A stretch of DNA of 64,000 nt from Tetragonia tetragonoides (GCA_038025085.1 CM076146.1:14687001-14751000); one strand, 5' to 3'. Counted from the first letter of the stretch, positions 22,755 through 35,758 are shown. Translations and numbers: made by a program. The notes: generated by a model from the letters alone, not told the origin.

Positions 22755-25240
22755 CTATTCTTCTATTCTAAAAGGATGAATTTCGAAATTTTCAACATTG
22801 AGCTTCTTGAAGTCATCAAGCTTTCTTGTAGTATAAAACTTCCCCAGTTATATTCATTGTACTTGGAAGAGTTGTCCTTATCAATGAGCTCCTTTAAAGG
22901 AATTTACTATCACATAGTGTGACAGATTAAAGAAGAATGGAATTGATGCTCCTTCCTTTTCAAGGTTTACTTCAACTTTATGCTCCACACACTCAGATCT
23001 GTCATTGCTCCAAACCTACATAAGACAATTTAACGTACGAGCATTCACCATTAGTTAGAAAAACCTAAAAAAAGATACAATAAAGGCAAAGAAGGGTAGG
23101 AGAAAAGTGAAGTTCTATACCGCGTTCTCAACCCACACCGCCAAACCTATTGGAGGGAACTAAAAGTATTTTGGATTCTCTTCAATTTTTGAAGCCAGAT
23201 TTGATGTCATTGGGTTTTTTTGAAATTAGATGTTGTTGTAAACATAATAGGTATTATTGATCATGATTAATTTCTACTTAGATTTCTTAATGAAGGGGTG
23301 TTTTAGTGTTGTTAACAACCTGAGAAACTATTATTTTTGTCAAATTAGCAATTGTTTGATTTCTTGGAAGAATGCTCTCCGGATATTGGTTCCATGCCAC
23401 AAACTAAATGGATTGCAATCAGGGATCTTTCTATACATTCTTGGAACACTGAGAATTTGAAAAGGATAGGACTTGTGTTACTCGGACTCAGCTAATTGTA
23501 AGAGTGTCCAGTACTCATCCCATGTCAGACTCATTCCCTTCTTGTTTGGAAATTTTGTATGTTTTTGGCTTAGGATAGATTGTCCAGTGTCCATACCTAA
23601 ATCGAAGTATCGAGTACTCCACACAGGTTCTTGAGGCGAAAAGAAGAGTCTGAGTAACATGGGATAGGGGCTCTATGGGGTAGCGTGGTGGACTTTGATG
23701 TGGAGACATTCAATAAGGTTAGATTTGACGTAGCTCTGATTAAAATTCTTCATACTGGGGCAAATGATTGCACTAAAAATTCCATTGAAATAGTAGTGCA
23801 TGGAAAGCTCTACAAAGGAGTGGTGGAAGAAGTTAGCAACAAAGAGATCATAAATAAGAGAAAACAAAATGAATGAAGGATCTGATAGTAATAAGCAGGA
23901 AAAGGTAATGAAGGTGAAGGTAGATGTGGATGAATAATATATAGTTTAAATTGATAAAGAGTATAATCAATAGTAGAAAAAAATAACTACGAGGACTTGG
24001 AAGAAGAGAAGGCTCTGCATGAACCATTAGTTCATGTCTTCGTGAGGATGATTTTTCGCTCTCTTACGGTTGTTGTTAGTTTGTAATAACTGCCACTTCT
24101 ATTCTGATAGCTCAGAAATCAAGACATCAATCTGCGACATGAATATGGAAAAGAATAAAGGAAATTATAGGACTTAAGAGTATTCCTTAGAAGTGTATAG
24201 AAGATGCATAATCCCACATGAACAAACTCATACTAGGAATACACAATCTAGCGAGGATACTAGAATTTAAGACAGTGTTCTAAACCGAAACCAGATGATT
24301 CTAGAGCAGGGGTAATGGGGCAAAAATGGGCTGAACATAGTTGACAATTGACAAGACTGACTTCGTTGATAAAATGAAGCTTTAACAGAAGAGGAAGTTT
24401 GATTGTCATTTCAAAAGAAAGTTTCATAATTCCTGTGAAGTACATCAAAAACCCAAACGAAAAATCAGAAATGACCCAAATGAAGAACTAGAACCTTTTC
24501 ACAAAACTTCAAGATACCAAGTTTCCTTGGCTCTTGTTTGTATCCAAGGGCATAGTACTGGTAAAGAAAAAAATGAACATTCAAACAGAAAAAGAAGGAG
24601 GTGTATGAGTTTACGGAAGTTAATATCTAGCGAAATAGCATATTAAGCAAATGACAGATGTGAGCTTCATTAATTTAATGTTTTCTATTCTAGTGTTTAT
24701 GCTCAAGGGAACCAACCGACAAAAGGTGACAAGTTTGATTCATGGCTATTGTGTTGCAAATATCTCGTCTAACCTCCTTTGAGGGCCCAGGATGGGTTCA
24801 TGGGGACACCCAAAAAGACATAATCCCTTTTTTTAAAGGGTAGCAGAGCACCTGAATTATATCACCAACATTGACAATAAAAGCATCATCTAGGGTGGGT
24901 TTCACAGGGATCCATTTGTTATCCAATTTTCGCTTGATTTAGCTTCTAGGCCTCCATCCAACATCATCTTGTGCAAGGACAGTTAAAGTAACAACATCCT
25001 TGTTTAGCCAACTCCAAGCGCCAAATGAGGAAATGGGAAAGGTGGATTGTACTCCTAATTGATACGAGCAAAACTCGTTTAGTCCATAAAGTAGTCCCTA
25101 AAACGATTTGCAAGGAGGCCTAAGCTCAAAGCAAGAAGCTTCGACAACTTGAAAGATAGTTTCACCATTTAATAATTCTAACTTGTATTCTTCATATATA
25201 GGCAACCTTGTTGAGGCATTCATCGAGAGAAGATGCACCA
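22755..25240 (-). pseudogene. 2-oxoglutarate/Fe(II) dioxygenase pseudogene (DIN11-like)
   Basis: Two exons on the minus strand. Exon A (about 25240-24852) reads ALSLGLLANRF, a TSFARIN stretch broken by stops, then PHLALGVG, VTLTVLAQDDVG and KWIPVKPTLDDAFIVNVGD. It ends ATAATTCAG before a GTGCTCTG donor. Exon B (23015-22755), after TTATGTAG, reads VWSNDRSECVEHK, IPFFFN, SKYNEYNWG and, after a one-base shift, DFKKLNVENFEIHPFR then TAG. This is the double-stranded beta-helix of plant 2OG dioxygenases. The second iron His is kept (VEHK), but the HxD motif is Asn-Lys-Asp. Several in-frame stops and two shifts are seen. Upstream exons were not identified. The roughly 1.84-kb intron holds unrecognised DNA. 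The family hydroxylates small metabolites. Confidence 0.8.
23016..24851 (-). other. Long intron of the dioxygenase pseudogene
   Basis: No recognised gene. A 63-codon frame at 23685-23876 (plus) encodes VDFDVETFNKVRFDVALIKI and beyond. It has a pattern like the variable regions of plant LINE gag-like proteins, but too little remains to assign. Confidence 0.35.
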
Positions 25241-25250
25241 AATCTAATGA

Positions 25251-26326
25251 ATGCAGACATTTAAGTAATTAAATGGTCCATTGAATATGGTTGAATCAAT
25301 AGAAACCAAAAATGCAAAGCCTAAGATGGACAACAAATTATGCTATTTGCCATATCTTATTCAGCCAATGACAATATAAAAAGGTAATGTCACAAAACAA
25401 ATGTCTCAACATGTATTCCTAAAAATAAATCAAATGGGATCATGATCCTCTCTGGTGCAGTATATTACACAATCATTCACTACACCTCCTTGTGTCTGTC
25501 AATGTGTAAAAATGTTGGAGTATGTAGTATAATACATTTAACAAACGTCGGAGTAACCTTTTAGGGTCAGTTATTTTACGCTTATCCCATTGATGGTTCT
25601 GTTGAATTCGGTGGTGTTCAGTTTAGTGGTGTTGAATCCAATTCATTTTAATGACATGCTTAATCAATCACATATTGCTATTCAGTTCACTATTATTCAG
25701 TTTATATACTTTTTATTTCCCAATACACTCTTTATTTCCCACTCTAGTATTAAACTTTTTATTTGTAGTAAGATATCAAAGCTTATTTGTAATAATTTAT
25801 CAAGAAGAATCCTAATACTATTGGTAATAAATAAATAAAAACTAGTATTTGAGTCACCCTAAAATACGAATAGAATATATATGCTCTAACTATTTGAATC
25901 TAAGACTCATTGCTTGATTTGAAGTTATCCTAGCATAGTTTGAATCCTTTATAGCCCAAAAACCATCAATAATTCAACTATCCAACAAGGCCACACCTCC
26001 CCCCCCCCCCAAAAAAAACCTTGTTAATAGGCCAATGATTAGGGGTGTTCCGATTGTAATAGAATCGAGCTAGCTCAATGAGTTTTCGGGCTCAATTCGG
26101 TCTAAACTTGGTTCGAGCTCGGGTAACACTGAGTTCAAGCCGAGCCTTGACCCTACTATGGCTTGGCTCGATAGGCTTGGTTGGCTCAATTGTCAATTGA
26201 CTTGAATTCCCCCCTATTTGAATAAGAGCATAAGATATTTACATCAATATTTTATGTATATGACTTTACTCATTCTATAACGTGCAATGATCAATAGTAG
26301 TCGAATTTAATTGCAACCATTTGAAA
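25251..26326. other. Intergenic stretch and start of the duplicated GAGCTCG-rich repeat
   Basis: 25251-26037 has nothing recognisable apart from a C run followed by an A run near 25998-26018. From 26038 (TTAGGGGTGTTCCGATTG) the sequence becomes rich in GAGCTCG, GGCTCGG and TTGGCTCG, a composition typical of a class of plant hAT-like repeats. This repeat continues on the other side of the LINE (31550-31760). Confidence 0.4.
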
Positions 26327-26399
26327 TTGGTCTATGATTTTTTTTTTTTTTTGGGAAAGTCAAATTAGAATTTTCATTACTTCCAAACAAGATATACAT

Positions 26400-29300
26400 A
26401 AAGCTCATGTTTATCTCAAAGACTCAAATAAAACACTAACACTGTCAACACGAACATGCAAAAACAACCACAGGGGCATCATAGCCTAGACTCAACGTAC
26501 CTTCCAGGAAGGTCTATCAAGCAAGGACCACAATCATATGCCTGTTGTTTCCGCTTACAACTTTAGAATAGTGGTAAAATAAAGCACATCACATACTCTA
26601 CATCTCCTCTGTCACCTAGCAAAAGTAGTTCAAATCAGTCAGGAAGAATTTTTGCATGGTCCTATCCTTTGCTGCAGCTGCCCTGGCATGTAAAGTGAGG
26701 ATAATCTGCTGCATTATACTTTCAATTGCAGTGGACTTGCCATGGAAAATTCATAGATTCCTCTCCTTCCAAGTGAAATAAATCACAGCTCCTACACAAG
26801 CACTCATGACTTTATCACTAGATTTTTTTCCCTTTTAACTTGTCTCTGATCTATAGGAAAGCACCTGGCCACTGCCAGCCAAATAAAAATTCTAGACCAC
26901 AACTGGTCAACAAAAGAGCAATCAAAGAACATATGCTGAACACTTTTCTCATTCCTATGGCATAAGCAGAAAATACTTGGGCCTTGGATACCAAGTTTAA
27001 ATAGGTTGCTCCACAGGGGAAGCCTACCTTGAATACACAGCCATAAAATAAACCTCTATCTAGGTAAAGCTAGCTGGTTCCAAGCAAGATTAGCCCATGA
27101 ATTTTTCTGCATGACAGGGAGCATATGTTTATAAGCTTTGCTCACCTTGTATTTAGGACACTGGCATATAAATTGCTTCAAATCATCTCTGGTGTCAAAA
27201 AGCTTCTGAATCAACCAAGAAGCTTGCTTGGGTTTAGGCATATCCCAGAAAGCCCTGCCCTTTATGTAGAAGGCATTGATCCATCTAATCCATAATTTCT
27301 CCTGCTTATGTTGAATGTCCCATAGAAGCTTCCCTAGAGAAGCTTTATTCCAAATCCTGAAATTAAAGATACCCAAACCCCCTGCTGCAGCTGGTATACA
27401 CAAGTCATCCCAGGCTACTAATGCTCTGTGGCTTGGTTCAGATGTTCCTGTCCATAAAAATCTCCTGCAAATTTGCTCTACATTGTGGATAACAGTCATT
27501 GGAATCTGGAAGAATTGAGACCAAAAGTTCTGTAATGGGAAAAACACAGCCTTTATAAGTTGCAACCGACCAGCATATGAGAGGAATTTAGAATTCCATG
27601 ACAGTATCCTATCAGTGAATTTCTTTATTATTGGTTCAAAGTGAGATATTTGGATTCTTCTAGATGTCAAAGGAACTCCTAAATATAAAAAAGGAAGCTC
27701 CCCCTCCAGCATACCCATGTGCTCAATGATATCATGTTTTTCCCTATCTGTCCAAAATTAATTTTTGATTTGCTCTCATTAGCTCTCAATCCTGAACATG
27801 CATAGAAAGCTTTAAATTTTTCAAACATAAGCTGCACAGATTGCATATCACTCCTTGAGAACATTAGCAGATCATCCGCAAATACACAATGAACTAATGA
27901 AAACGTTTTGCATCGTGGGTGATATCTGAAGCTAGTATCAGTCTGCAAGCTCCTCAAACATCAGGATAAATAGTCCATAGCAATCACAAACAGATAAGGA
28001 GATAGAGGGTCTCCTTGTCTTAACCCTCTCTTTGCAGGAAAAGGATCCAGAGGAGTTCCATTAAACAGAATGGAATAGCTCACAGTAGTATAACACATCT
28101 TGAGCCAGTTTACAAACTTGATAGGAAACTGCAACCCTAGCAAGATCTGTTCTAGGAACACCCATTTCAAAGAATCATAGGCTTTCCTCAAGTCAATTTT
28201 GAGGGTACACCTAGGTGAAATACCCTTCCTGCCACAGTGTTTGATCAACTCGTGTGCAAGGATAATATTATCGCCCATAAATCTACCCTTGATGAAGGTA
28301 GAATGCTCCAAGTGATTAATATCATGCAAGACACAACTGATTCTATTGGCTAACACCTTGGATATGATCTTATACAATACATTACAACAAGTAATAGGGA
28401 GGTAATCACTCACATAAGTAGGGTTAGGCTTCTTAGGAATCAAAGTAACTGAGGTACAATTTAAAGCTTTAAGCATGGTACCTGAGAAGAAAGTACTCTG
28501 AATTGCCTGAATAACATCTGAGCCAATGATGTCCCATGAATTTTTATAGAAAGCTGCAGTAAATCCATTAGGACCAGGCGCCTTGTCCTCTTCAATCTCC
28601 TAAAGGGCCTTCTTGATTTCATGTGGAGTAACCTCTTCATACAAGGAAATTTGTTGATCAACTGATAATAAGTGCCTTGCCTTCATTGTATCAGGGTCAA
28701 TAGTGAGAATTTCCTCTGCATAGAAGCCCATCATATTGATAAAATAGGCTTGGAACTCAGTCTTAACCTCCTCTGGCTTGCTAAGCTTCACATTTGCAGC
28801 TGTGTAAATTGATGAGATTCTATTACTAGGTCTTCTGCTTTTAATATTTGCATCAAAAAATTTTGAGTTTTCATCTCCAGCTTTAATCCAATGCAATCTG
28901 GATTTCTGTCTCAGTGCGAGTTCTTCAGTATCTCTAAGTTTTTGCAAAACAGCAAGCTCATGCTTCTCTTTACTAATGAGTGTAGGATTAAACCTGTCAG
29001 CTGCTAATGATGCTTGAGCAGCCTGAAGATCTTCATAAGCTGCCATAATCTTGTTTTCAATATGTGGACAGTAAAAACTTGACTTTTTAATAGCTTCCTT
29101 AATGCGCTTGTGCTTCTGTAAAACACAATACATTCTTGAGCCATGCCCCTCAGAAGACCAATTGTCTGCAATCATATCTTTATAGCGAGGTGAAGTAGTC
29201 CACAAAGTGAAGAATCTAAAAGGTTTTCTCTCTTGTTGTGGCTCAGGTTGCACTAGAATACTAGTTGGAGAATGGTCTGAAATATCAGGAAGCAAGAAAT

Positions 29301-29949
29301 CTGCCTCCACACTTGGATATACAGAAATCCATTCAGGGTTGCCAATAAGGACACGATCAATCTTGCTATAAACTCTATCTTGGGAGTCTTGTTTATTGCA
29401 CCAAGTATAATCCATACCCTTGGATCTAATATCGTCTAGATTTAACTTGTAACAAAAATCCTGGAGTTCTCCATCGCCAGTGTAGCGATCTCCAAATTGA
29501 ACTCTTTCAGAAGGATTAAGGGTGGAATTAAAATGCCCTCCAACTAACCATGGTTCAGTTATGTGAGCTCCCAGATTCTCAATATCTCTCCAACACTTTT
29601 CTCTAAGAGCAACATCATTCTTGGCATAGACAATAGTTAACAGAAAAGTGATGCCAGATTGTGATGACAGTCTCAAGTGTGCAAATTGATCAGATGCATC
29701 TAGAACCATAACATGTAATACAGCAGGGTCCCAAGTTATCCATATCCTACCATTAGGTGACTCTCCATGGTTACATAAATGCAACCAATTATTAAGAAGT
29801 TTACCTACTACTCTTGTAAATTTATTTACCTTGACTCTAGTCTCTAGCAGAGCAATGAAGTTAGCTTTACTATTCAAGATATACTTCCTAATGCCTCTCA
29901 ATTTTGAGGGTTTATTCATACCCCGCACATTCCATATGAACAACTTCAT
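26400..29949 (-). pseudogene. LINE ORF2 (endonuclease and reverse transcriptase)
   Basis: Starts at ATG 29949 (MKLFIWNVRGMN). Endonuclease motifs: IWNVRGMN, LLETRVK, KIDRVLI and SDHSP. The usual GDFN is GHFN here, so a metal-site Asp is lost. The reverse transcriptase in the same frame shows DKAPGPNG, KIDLRKAYDSLKW, GLRQGDPLSPYLF and FADDLLMFSRSD. Breaks in frame: TAG at 28600-28602 (CAG to TAG fits) and TGA at 27961-27963 (CGA to TGA fits). After a shift near 27720, LPFLYLGVPLTSRRI and SWNSKFLSYAGRLQLIK continue to a stop at 27056. A zf-RVT-like tail is still readable to about 26700. It would have nicked target DNA and copied its own RNA. Confidence 0.92.
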
Positions 29950-31453
29950 TAATGACTAGGATCTGGAGGCTTACCCCCATTTATCTCTCGTATAGCAGCA
30001 TCATCAGTGCAAGAAGTATCTCCAAGCGACTTCTCAATGTTCAAACCCTACATCAATTCAGGCGGCATGCCAAACACTGGCGCTTCTTCAGATTCATCCT
30101 GTAGAGCATTAAAAGAATTATGCAGGAAACCAGAATTGGCTCCCTGCTTTTGCATACTGTTCCACCTTGCTTCTTCAACAGAGGCCTGTGGGTTCACTAG
30201 CTCTACTGGAGGTGGAGTATTAACAGCAGGCGTTGGTGCTTCTGCCATAGTTGCAGATGTGGAGGCCTCATTGGCAGCTTGGCTTTGCGTAGCTCTAGGT
30301 TTCCATTAAGGTACCTGCCTCCCTCTCCTTCTTCTACGAGCTGGCCTGGCATGTACCTCTTGTGTTGCTTGATTTACATTGCAATGCTCTTCAAGATGCC
30401 CAAATTTCCTACACCCTTGACAGAAATCTGGTTGCCATTCATAGATAACTTCTTGTTTAACCATAAGGCCAGCATCATCTTCAAAATTCACCTCCTTCTT
30501 ATAGGGTATAGTATTATAAACTTCTATCAGCAACCGAGCATAAGAAACCCTCTCTAATTCAGCAGTTATTCTGTCAACATACAAAGGTTTGCCTATACAA
30601 CTTCCAATTCTACTTAAGGAATCAAAAGACCAGTATGGCAGTGGCAAATTAGGTAGCTGAATCCAAAGGGGTATGTGTCTATAACTTTCAGGATCCATCA
30701 CAAAATTAGCAGACCATTCTCACAGTATAAAAGGTTTAGCGTTAAATGCATAAGGGCCTCTATTCATCACCTCATCATATCTTCAATAGTATCAAATTTG
30801 AAAATGACATATCCATCTTCATGTAGATAACATTTAGGCATATTCACAAAATTTCAGTAAGTATCAACATATTTTTTCATCTGACTGAAAAAAGGGGCAT
30901 CACCTAGCACAAAACCTATCAGAGCAGTTTCCCATCTTTTAGAGGCCAATTTAATTTCAGATTGTTGTAATTTTGCAATGGGTTTTCCCTCTTTCATCAT
31001 AGGGGGTACAAATTTCAGCTTAAAAGCTTCATTAGCAGTTCGATTTGTTGGAACCCTAACATTAGAATCATTATCAGGAAGTGGGTTTACTTCACCGTTC
31101 GGCACAGAAGAGCTCGGGGTTACTAATGGCGAGTCAGTGACACCCAGCGAAGGTGGTATACTCCCAAACATCGGTTGCGCCAAGCCAGGTTCTGGGGTTA
31201 CAGTCACCGCCGGCGAAGAACCGCTACCGGGTGGTGTAGGGACCATTATCAATTGTCGGGCCACTCGAGGTTGAAGGTGCTCACTTGAATCTTCAAGTCC
31301 CGGAATCCCTCGTGACAAAGAGTTATAAAGCCGTAGATCCTCCAGTGTTTCTGAATCTTCGTTGTTATTCTCTCTTACCTCAGAAGTATATCCTAAGAAT
31401 TCATTCAATGGAACAGTAGTTGCTTTCTTCCTCCCCATTAATGTCCGTTGCAA
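29949..31453 (-). pseudogene. LINE ORF1 (gag-like nucleic-acid-binding protein)
   Basis: Starts at ATG 31453 (MQRTLMGRKKATTV). A low-complexity serine/proline region precedes the DUF4283-type core (ETALIGFVLGDAPFFSQM). A stop at 30854 replaces what is probably Trp, and a further break lies near 30720-30790. The frame from 30701 continues with IPLWIQLPNLPLPYW and a zinc knuckle CQGCRKFGHLEEHC (CX2CX4HX4C), then an RRRRRGR basic run ending in a stop at 30306. A third segment (30248-29949) carries one more stop (TAG, 30048) and ends PPDPSH then TAA, whose last base is the first base of the ORF2 start codon. The protein would bind LINE RNA. Confidence 0.8.
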
Positions 31454-31800
31454 AATATAGCCATCTCAGCATATACGTGCAAACGAGAGCATTTTCCTAG
31501 AGAGAGAAACAAAAAATTTTTAGAAAACATTTTAAGATTTTTGGTCTATATTTTCAACGTTTCTAATTTTAAGATTGAATTTTAGTCAAACCAAACTGAA
31601 CTTTAAGCCTAAACCGATCAAGTTCGAGTCTTTTCATAAATTTGCCGAGGCAAACAAAAGCAAATCGAGCATCAATTGAGCTGTGCTGGACTCGAGTTTG
31701 ACCTGACTCGTTTGTCGCGCTACCAAAGTACTAATGACTGTGCCTACTATAGGGAAGATTTCAATTTGGCTTTCTTTAAAAACTATTTACCATGGTAGGA

Positions 31801-32301
31801 TGTGATACCCCAATATTTTCTATAATTATTATACTAATTTATAAATAGTTTCGGAAATTAAATCGTGTTTATATTCAATGATTCGATTTATTCAATTTCA
31901 ACCATGATAATATTAATTAGTTATTATAGATATTTCAAGATTTATATTTATTAAAGTATGGGGAGTTTAATTAAATTATTTATATATGAATATCAATTAT
32001 TCATATGTTTTAACTAGTTTTAATAATAAAATATATTCTGAAAATTAATTAAAGCGTCCCCTAATTCTTCCCCTTGACTCTCTTTGACTTAGGGTCTATA
32101 TAAAGAAAAAGTTGGGGCAAGTAATCAGTTTGCAAAACTAATCAAAACCCTCACATACTCCCTCTCCATCTTTCTCTCACCCGAAACTCTCTCTCTCCTC
32201 TCCCCCGCCGCCCAACTCGCCGAAAACCGTCAGCAAACGTGTCCCCTCGCTGGCGCTCTTCTCTCTTTTCTTCTCTCTCTCTCTCTCTCTCACTCACCCG
32301 C

Positions 32302-32381
<80 letters not shown>

Positions 32382-34393
32382 GCTGTAGCGCGGTCACTGC
32401 GCCACCGCCGAGCCACTAGGCCTTTGCCTTGGTGGTCGCCGGCGATGTCTAGTGTCGACCGTCCCTCTCTCACTCCCTTTCTTTCTCTTTTTCTTCTTCT
32501 CTCTGTCGCACTCTCTTTCACCCTTTCTCCCTGCTCTCGCCGGAGCACCGGCGGCCCCCTCACCGGCCATGGTGGTCGGTGGGTGGTGGTGATGATGATG
32601 GGTCAGACCATGGGCCACGATGCATGGGTGGCCGTGGCTAGACTTGGTTTTTAAGTTAGGGTTTCGGTTTTTTATTTTCGTAATTATTTATTTTCGGTTT
32701 TCAACAGATTTAAATTTATCATTTATATTATTCTGCACTCATTCAGAATTGGAATTCGTATTTTCAAAAGCATAGATTGGTTGACATAAATCAAGAAACT
32801 TAATAAAATATCAGATTAATATTTCGTTACTGTTTGAATTTTCGTATTTAATAAATACTGATTCGGTAATTGTTTTTATTTAGGACCTAATGAGCAAGCG
32901 TGATTGTCTTTGGTTGTTGGAACGTAGCTACTGCTTGGCAGCGTTTTAGTGGTAAGAGCTCATGCCTACCTTCTTCCAAAGCCCCATCAAATATTTTGAT
33001 GTGTTATGTGCTAATTGGGAAGATGTTTGTGAATTAAATATGGAAAGCATGATTAAATTATATCGTCGTTATTATGAAGTTTATAAAGCATATTTACTTC
33101 TATAATTATGAATTATAATGAGCATGTCGATATTATCATGTTTCGAGAATTAATTAGTTCATATGTTGGATATTGGACAATTGTTGAATCATGAATCGTT
33201 AGTATTATAATGCTATATTATACTTTCTAATTGTATGGGTATTATTGAGTGCTAGTGAGCACCTATATATTATTCTTGAATGTATTTGGATGAATTGTGA
33301 TTTTTGGGTATCATATTACCCTGCCGAAATGCTGCCGAAATTGTGCTAGATATTGCATGTCATCCTTATTGGATTATCGTTAAATTATAGCATGTTTAAT
33401 TCTCCTCGTATTGAATTATTGTTTATCGTCGTTATTTACTATTCATTGTCAAGAGAATGAAATGAATTAATAAGTCGTGGTCTCGTAGTATCAATAAGTC
33501 AATCAATGCAAATTGTGTGAATTAAATGGTGTAGTTCAAAAGTAGTCATGCTAGGAGTAGTCGAGCAATCGGGACTACACCTAATGGTGTAGTTCAGGAA
33601 TGTGTGATTCCCAAGTTACTTTGTGGACACCTTATTGTGTGTTTGGGACAGATCATTCCCCATTGATTAAGTCCTGTAGACTCGTTTATTATACTAGAGG
33701 TAGTGTGCACACTAAAGTCATTAAGTCCATGGCATGATTGTATTTTTCGATGAACAGTATGGGTAATCGTTGTTCTATTCGCTCTCTTACATCTCTCTAA
33801 TGAATACGGATTGTTTATGTCGTGGAATTTCATGTAAATGAATGTCATTGTGCGTATGCTTGATTACATGTTTATGTGCGTATGCAAATGAATTTCAAGG
33901 ATTTTTCTAAAACCTCAGGTAAGGTATGTGAAATATTTTCACTAGGTACAGATGACGTTTATTCAGTTTATCTGATTTTTGTTTCTTTTCTTTTCTTCTG
34001 TTTTTTGTTTCCGTCACGGAAACCAAAGTGCAAGTTTAGTCGAGTGAGGACGTACAGCTTGGAAGCTAGAGTTGGCGTCAGTTTTTAGGACTCTTTGTTT
34101 CAGTTAGCTGTTGGGATTTTGGTTTATGCCCTCCTTTGAAGGCAAAGTTGTAATAATTTAATTAATGGACCTAAGTTCACTATTTTAGATAACTCTGATA
34201 TTAATGTTTAATTTGTGTTAGTTTGTTTAAAAAAGATCCTTTGATGCCTTAACTTTCTTTCTTCTTAGCATTTACTCTTTGGTGATAATGTTGCAGTAAC
34301 TACCATTGGGTTTGTGACTGTTAAGTGGTGTCGAGTCATGTATAATGAAGTCGATAGCTCCCAGGAAGTCGTTGTAAATTCGGGGGTGTTACA
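31801..34393 (+). repeat. 5' LTR of the chromovirus
   Basis: 2593 bp, TG...CA. TATATAAA at 32097-32104 is the probable promoter. About 60-280 bp downstream is a CT-rich leader with a long pure CT run (32305-32379) that is much shorter in the 3' LTR. The site TAATAAAATATCAGATTAAT near 32810 is the uninterrupted counterpart of the MITE insertion in the 3' LTR. The open frame at 32424-32654 is part of the leader and is not conserved as protein between LTRs. Confidence 0.95.
32305..32379 (+). repeat. (CT)n microsatellite in the 5' LTR leader
   Basis: About 37 CT units. The 3' LTR has only about 11 units at the same place (41568-41589), so the run changed length after insertion. Confidence 0.95.
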
Positions 34394-34542
34394 AAGGTTT
34401 CTTAGTATTAATTAATGAATTAATAAATATTAGTTTCATTTAAGGGAAGTTAAAATGTAATTTAAGCCATTGAGCGGAGTAGTCCTAGAAGATAGGAATT
34501 ATTTGAAATCACTTTGTTTGTGATTTATAAAGTTCTTATTGT

Positions 34543-35460
34543 TTGATGGCCTTTCTAGAGATGGAAAGGACTAGACTAACTATGAGCAAGTCTACTGCAC
34601 ACCAAAGGGTAGCTTCTTCGGATAGCGAATCAACGGAAAATCATGCGAACATGCATCATCAAGCCGCGCACGACCAAGCCGCGCAAGAGGATGTCGCGCA
34701 CGACGAGGCCGCACGTCCCACACGTGTCGCGCCTATGCTGCTGCACACGCCACACCTGCCGCGCGTGTTGGTCATGACGATGACTAGGAACCTTATGAGT
34801 CGGAACCGGAGTATACTCCAGCGGACGAGCATGATGACATGCCTGACTTGGAAGATGTTGGTGTTGAGAGCGACAACAACACTGCACCTACTACTGCACC
34901 TATTGTTGTACCTACTCCTACTGCGAATGTGTCTCCTCCTGTGGAGCCATTCTCCGCTACTCATGTTGAGTTGGAGGATATTCGTACCTATATACGACGC
35001 GCTTACACTACTATCCAGCGTTATGAGTATGAGAATCGCACGAGTCTCCTTGAAGGCTTATGGGTGGAGCTACAGCTACCTGGTCTACCTAACATCCATC
35101 CGTAGATTGGACTCAAGAAGAAGTACGACGACATGGTCTCCAAGAGTAGTAACCTACACGAGAAGAAATATGGTGAAGGTGTGCGACGGGCTCTCTGCTT
35201 TAAGGGTGTTGCACATGAGTTATGTCTGTCCGAGATCGAGTGGAAGGTGAATCACGTTTTAGTGCTTGCTCCGAAGGACATGTGTGAGTTCTGCTGAACC
35301 AAGAAACGCAAGTACGCGGATGATTATAGAAGGCGTTTCATGCCTCAAGTTTGGTGCTTATGCTTATCCCTACACGCCTTACAAGGAGGTGAAGCCTAGG
35401 AGGAAGGATGATCATGACAAGTCCCCGGGCTCGAGGCAAACCCGTGCGAGTGTCAAGTAG
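34543..35460 (+). pseudogene. Unrecognised ORF upstream of gag in the chromovirus
   Basis: From a start near 34579 (MSKSTAHQRVASSDSESTEN) the reading is Ala/Asp/His-rich. It shifts frame near 34740, passes an acidic stretch (DLEDVGVESDNN) and a helical part (DIRTYIRRAYTTIQRYEYEN), meets a TAG at 35103-35105, and continues in frame (LKKKYDDMVSKSSNL, then EIEWKVNHVLVLAPKDM) to a TGA near 35295. I do not recognise a domain. It lies about 650 bp before gag in a place that usually holds only leader. It may be an extra element gene, a divergent gag N-terminus or captured host sequence. Confidence 0.45.
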
Positions 35461-35756
35461 AACTCATTGATTGCTTTACTAGTTTTATTTGAATTATATT
35501 AAACTCTTAGTTATTGTGATGACCCTGCGTGGTCAAGATTGATGTTGGTGCAGTTGCTTAAGCAGCAAATACTCATTATTGTTATTTATTTTGCAAAATA
35601 TCTCATTGCAAAACTATTTCATTTGATTATATGAATGTCGTTGAGAAATTATTTTATATGATCGTCTTTATTACATATTTGTATGGTTGACGGAAAGCTT
35701 CAAAATGCTATCTCATTATTGCCTAGACAAGATGGGAAATCCGTGTCGGAATTATG

Positions 35757-35758
<2 letters not shown>

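Larger units (their letters stand above)
26338..31540 (-). mobile_element. L1-type LINE retrotransposon, 5.2 kb
   Basis: Minus orientation with a poly(A) tail seen as 15 T at 26338-26352. The 9-bp sequence TTGGTCTAT flanks it (26327-26335 and 31541-31549); the left copy is separated from the tail by GA. It has two consecutive reading frames: ORF1 with a DUF4283-type region and a CCHC zinc knuckle, and ORF2 with apurinic endonuclease, reverse transcriptase and a zf-RVT-like C-terminus. Length and order match plant L1 elements. Several in-frame stops and one or more shifts show that it is dead. It interrupts the upstream copy of the duplicated DNA that precedes the MATE gene. Confidence 0.93.

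Noticed and set aside
32424..32654. Open frame in the 5' LTR
   Set aside because: The corresponding region of the 3' LTR reads in a different frame with different protein sequence, so it is untranslated leader.
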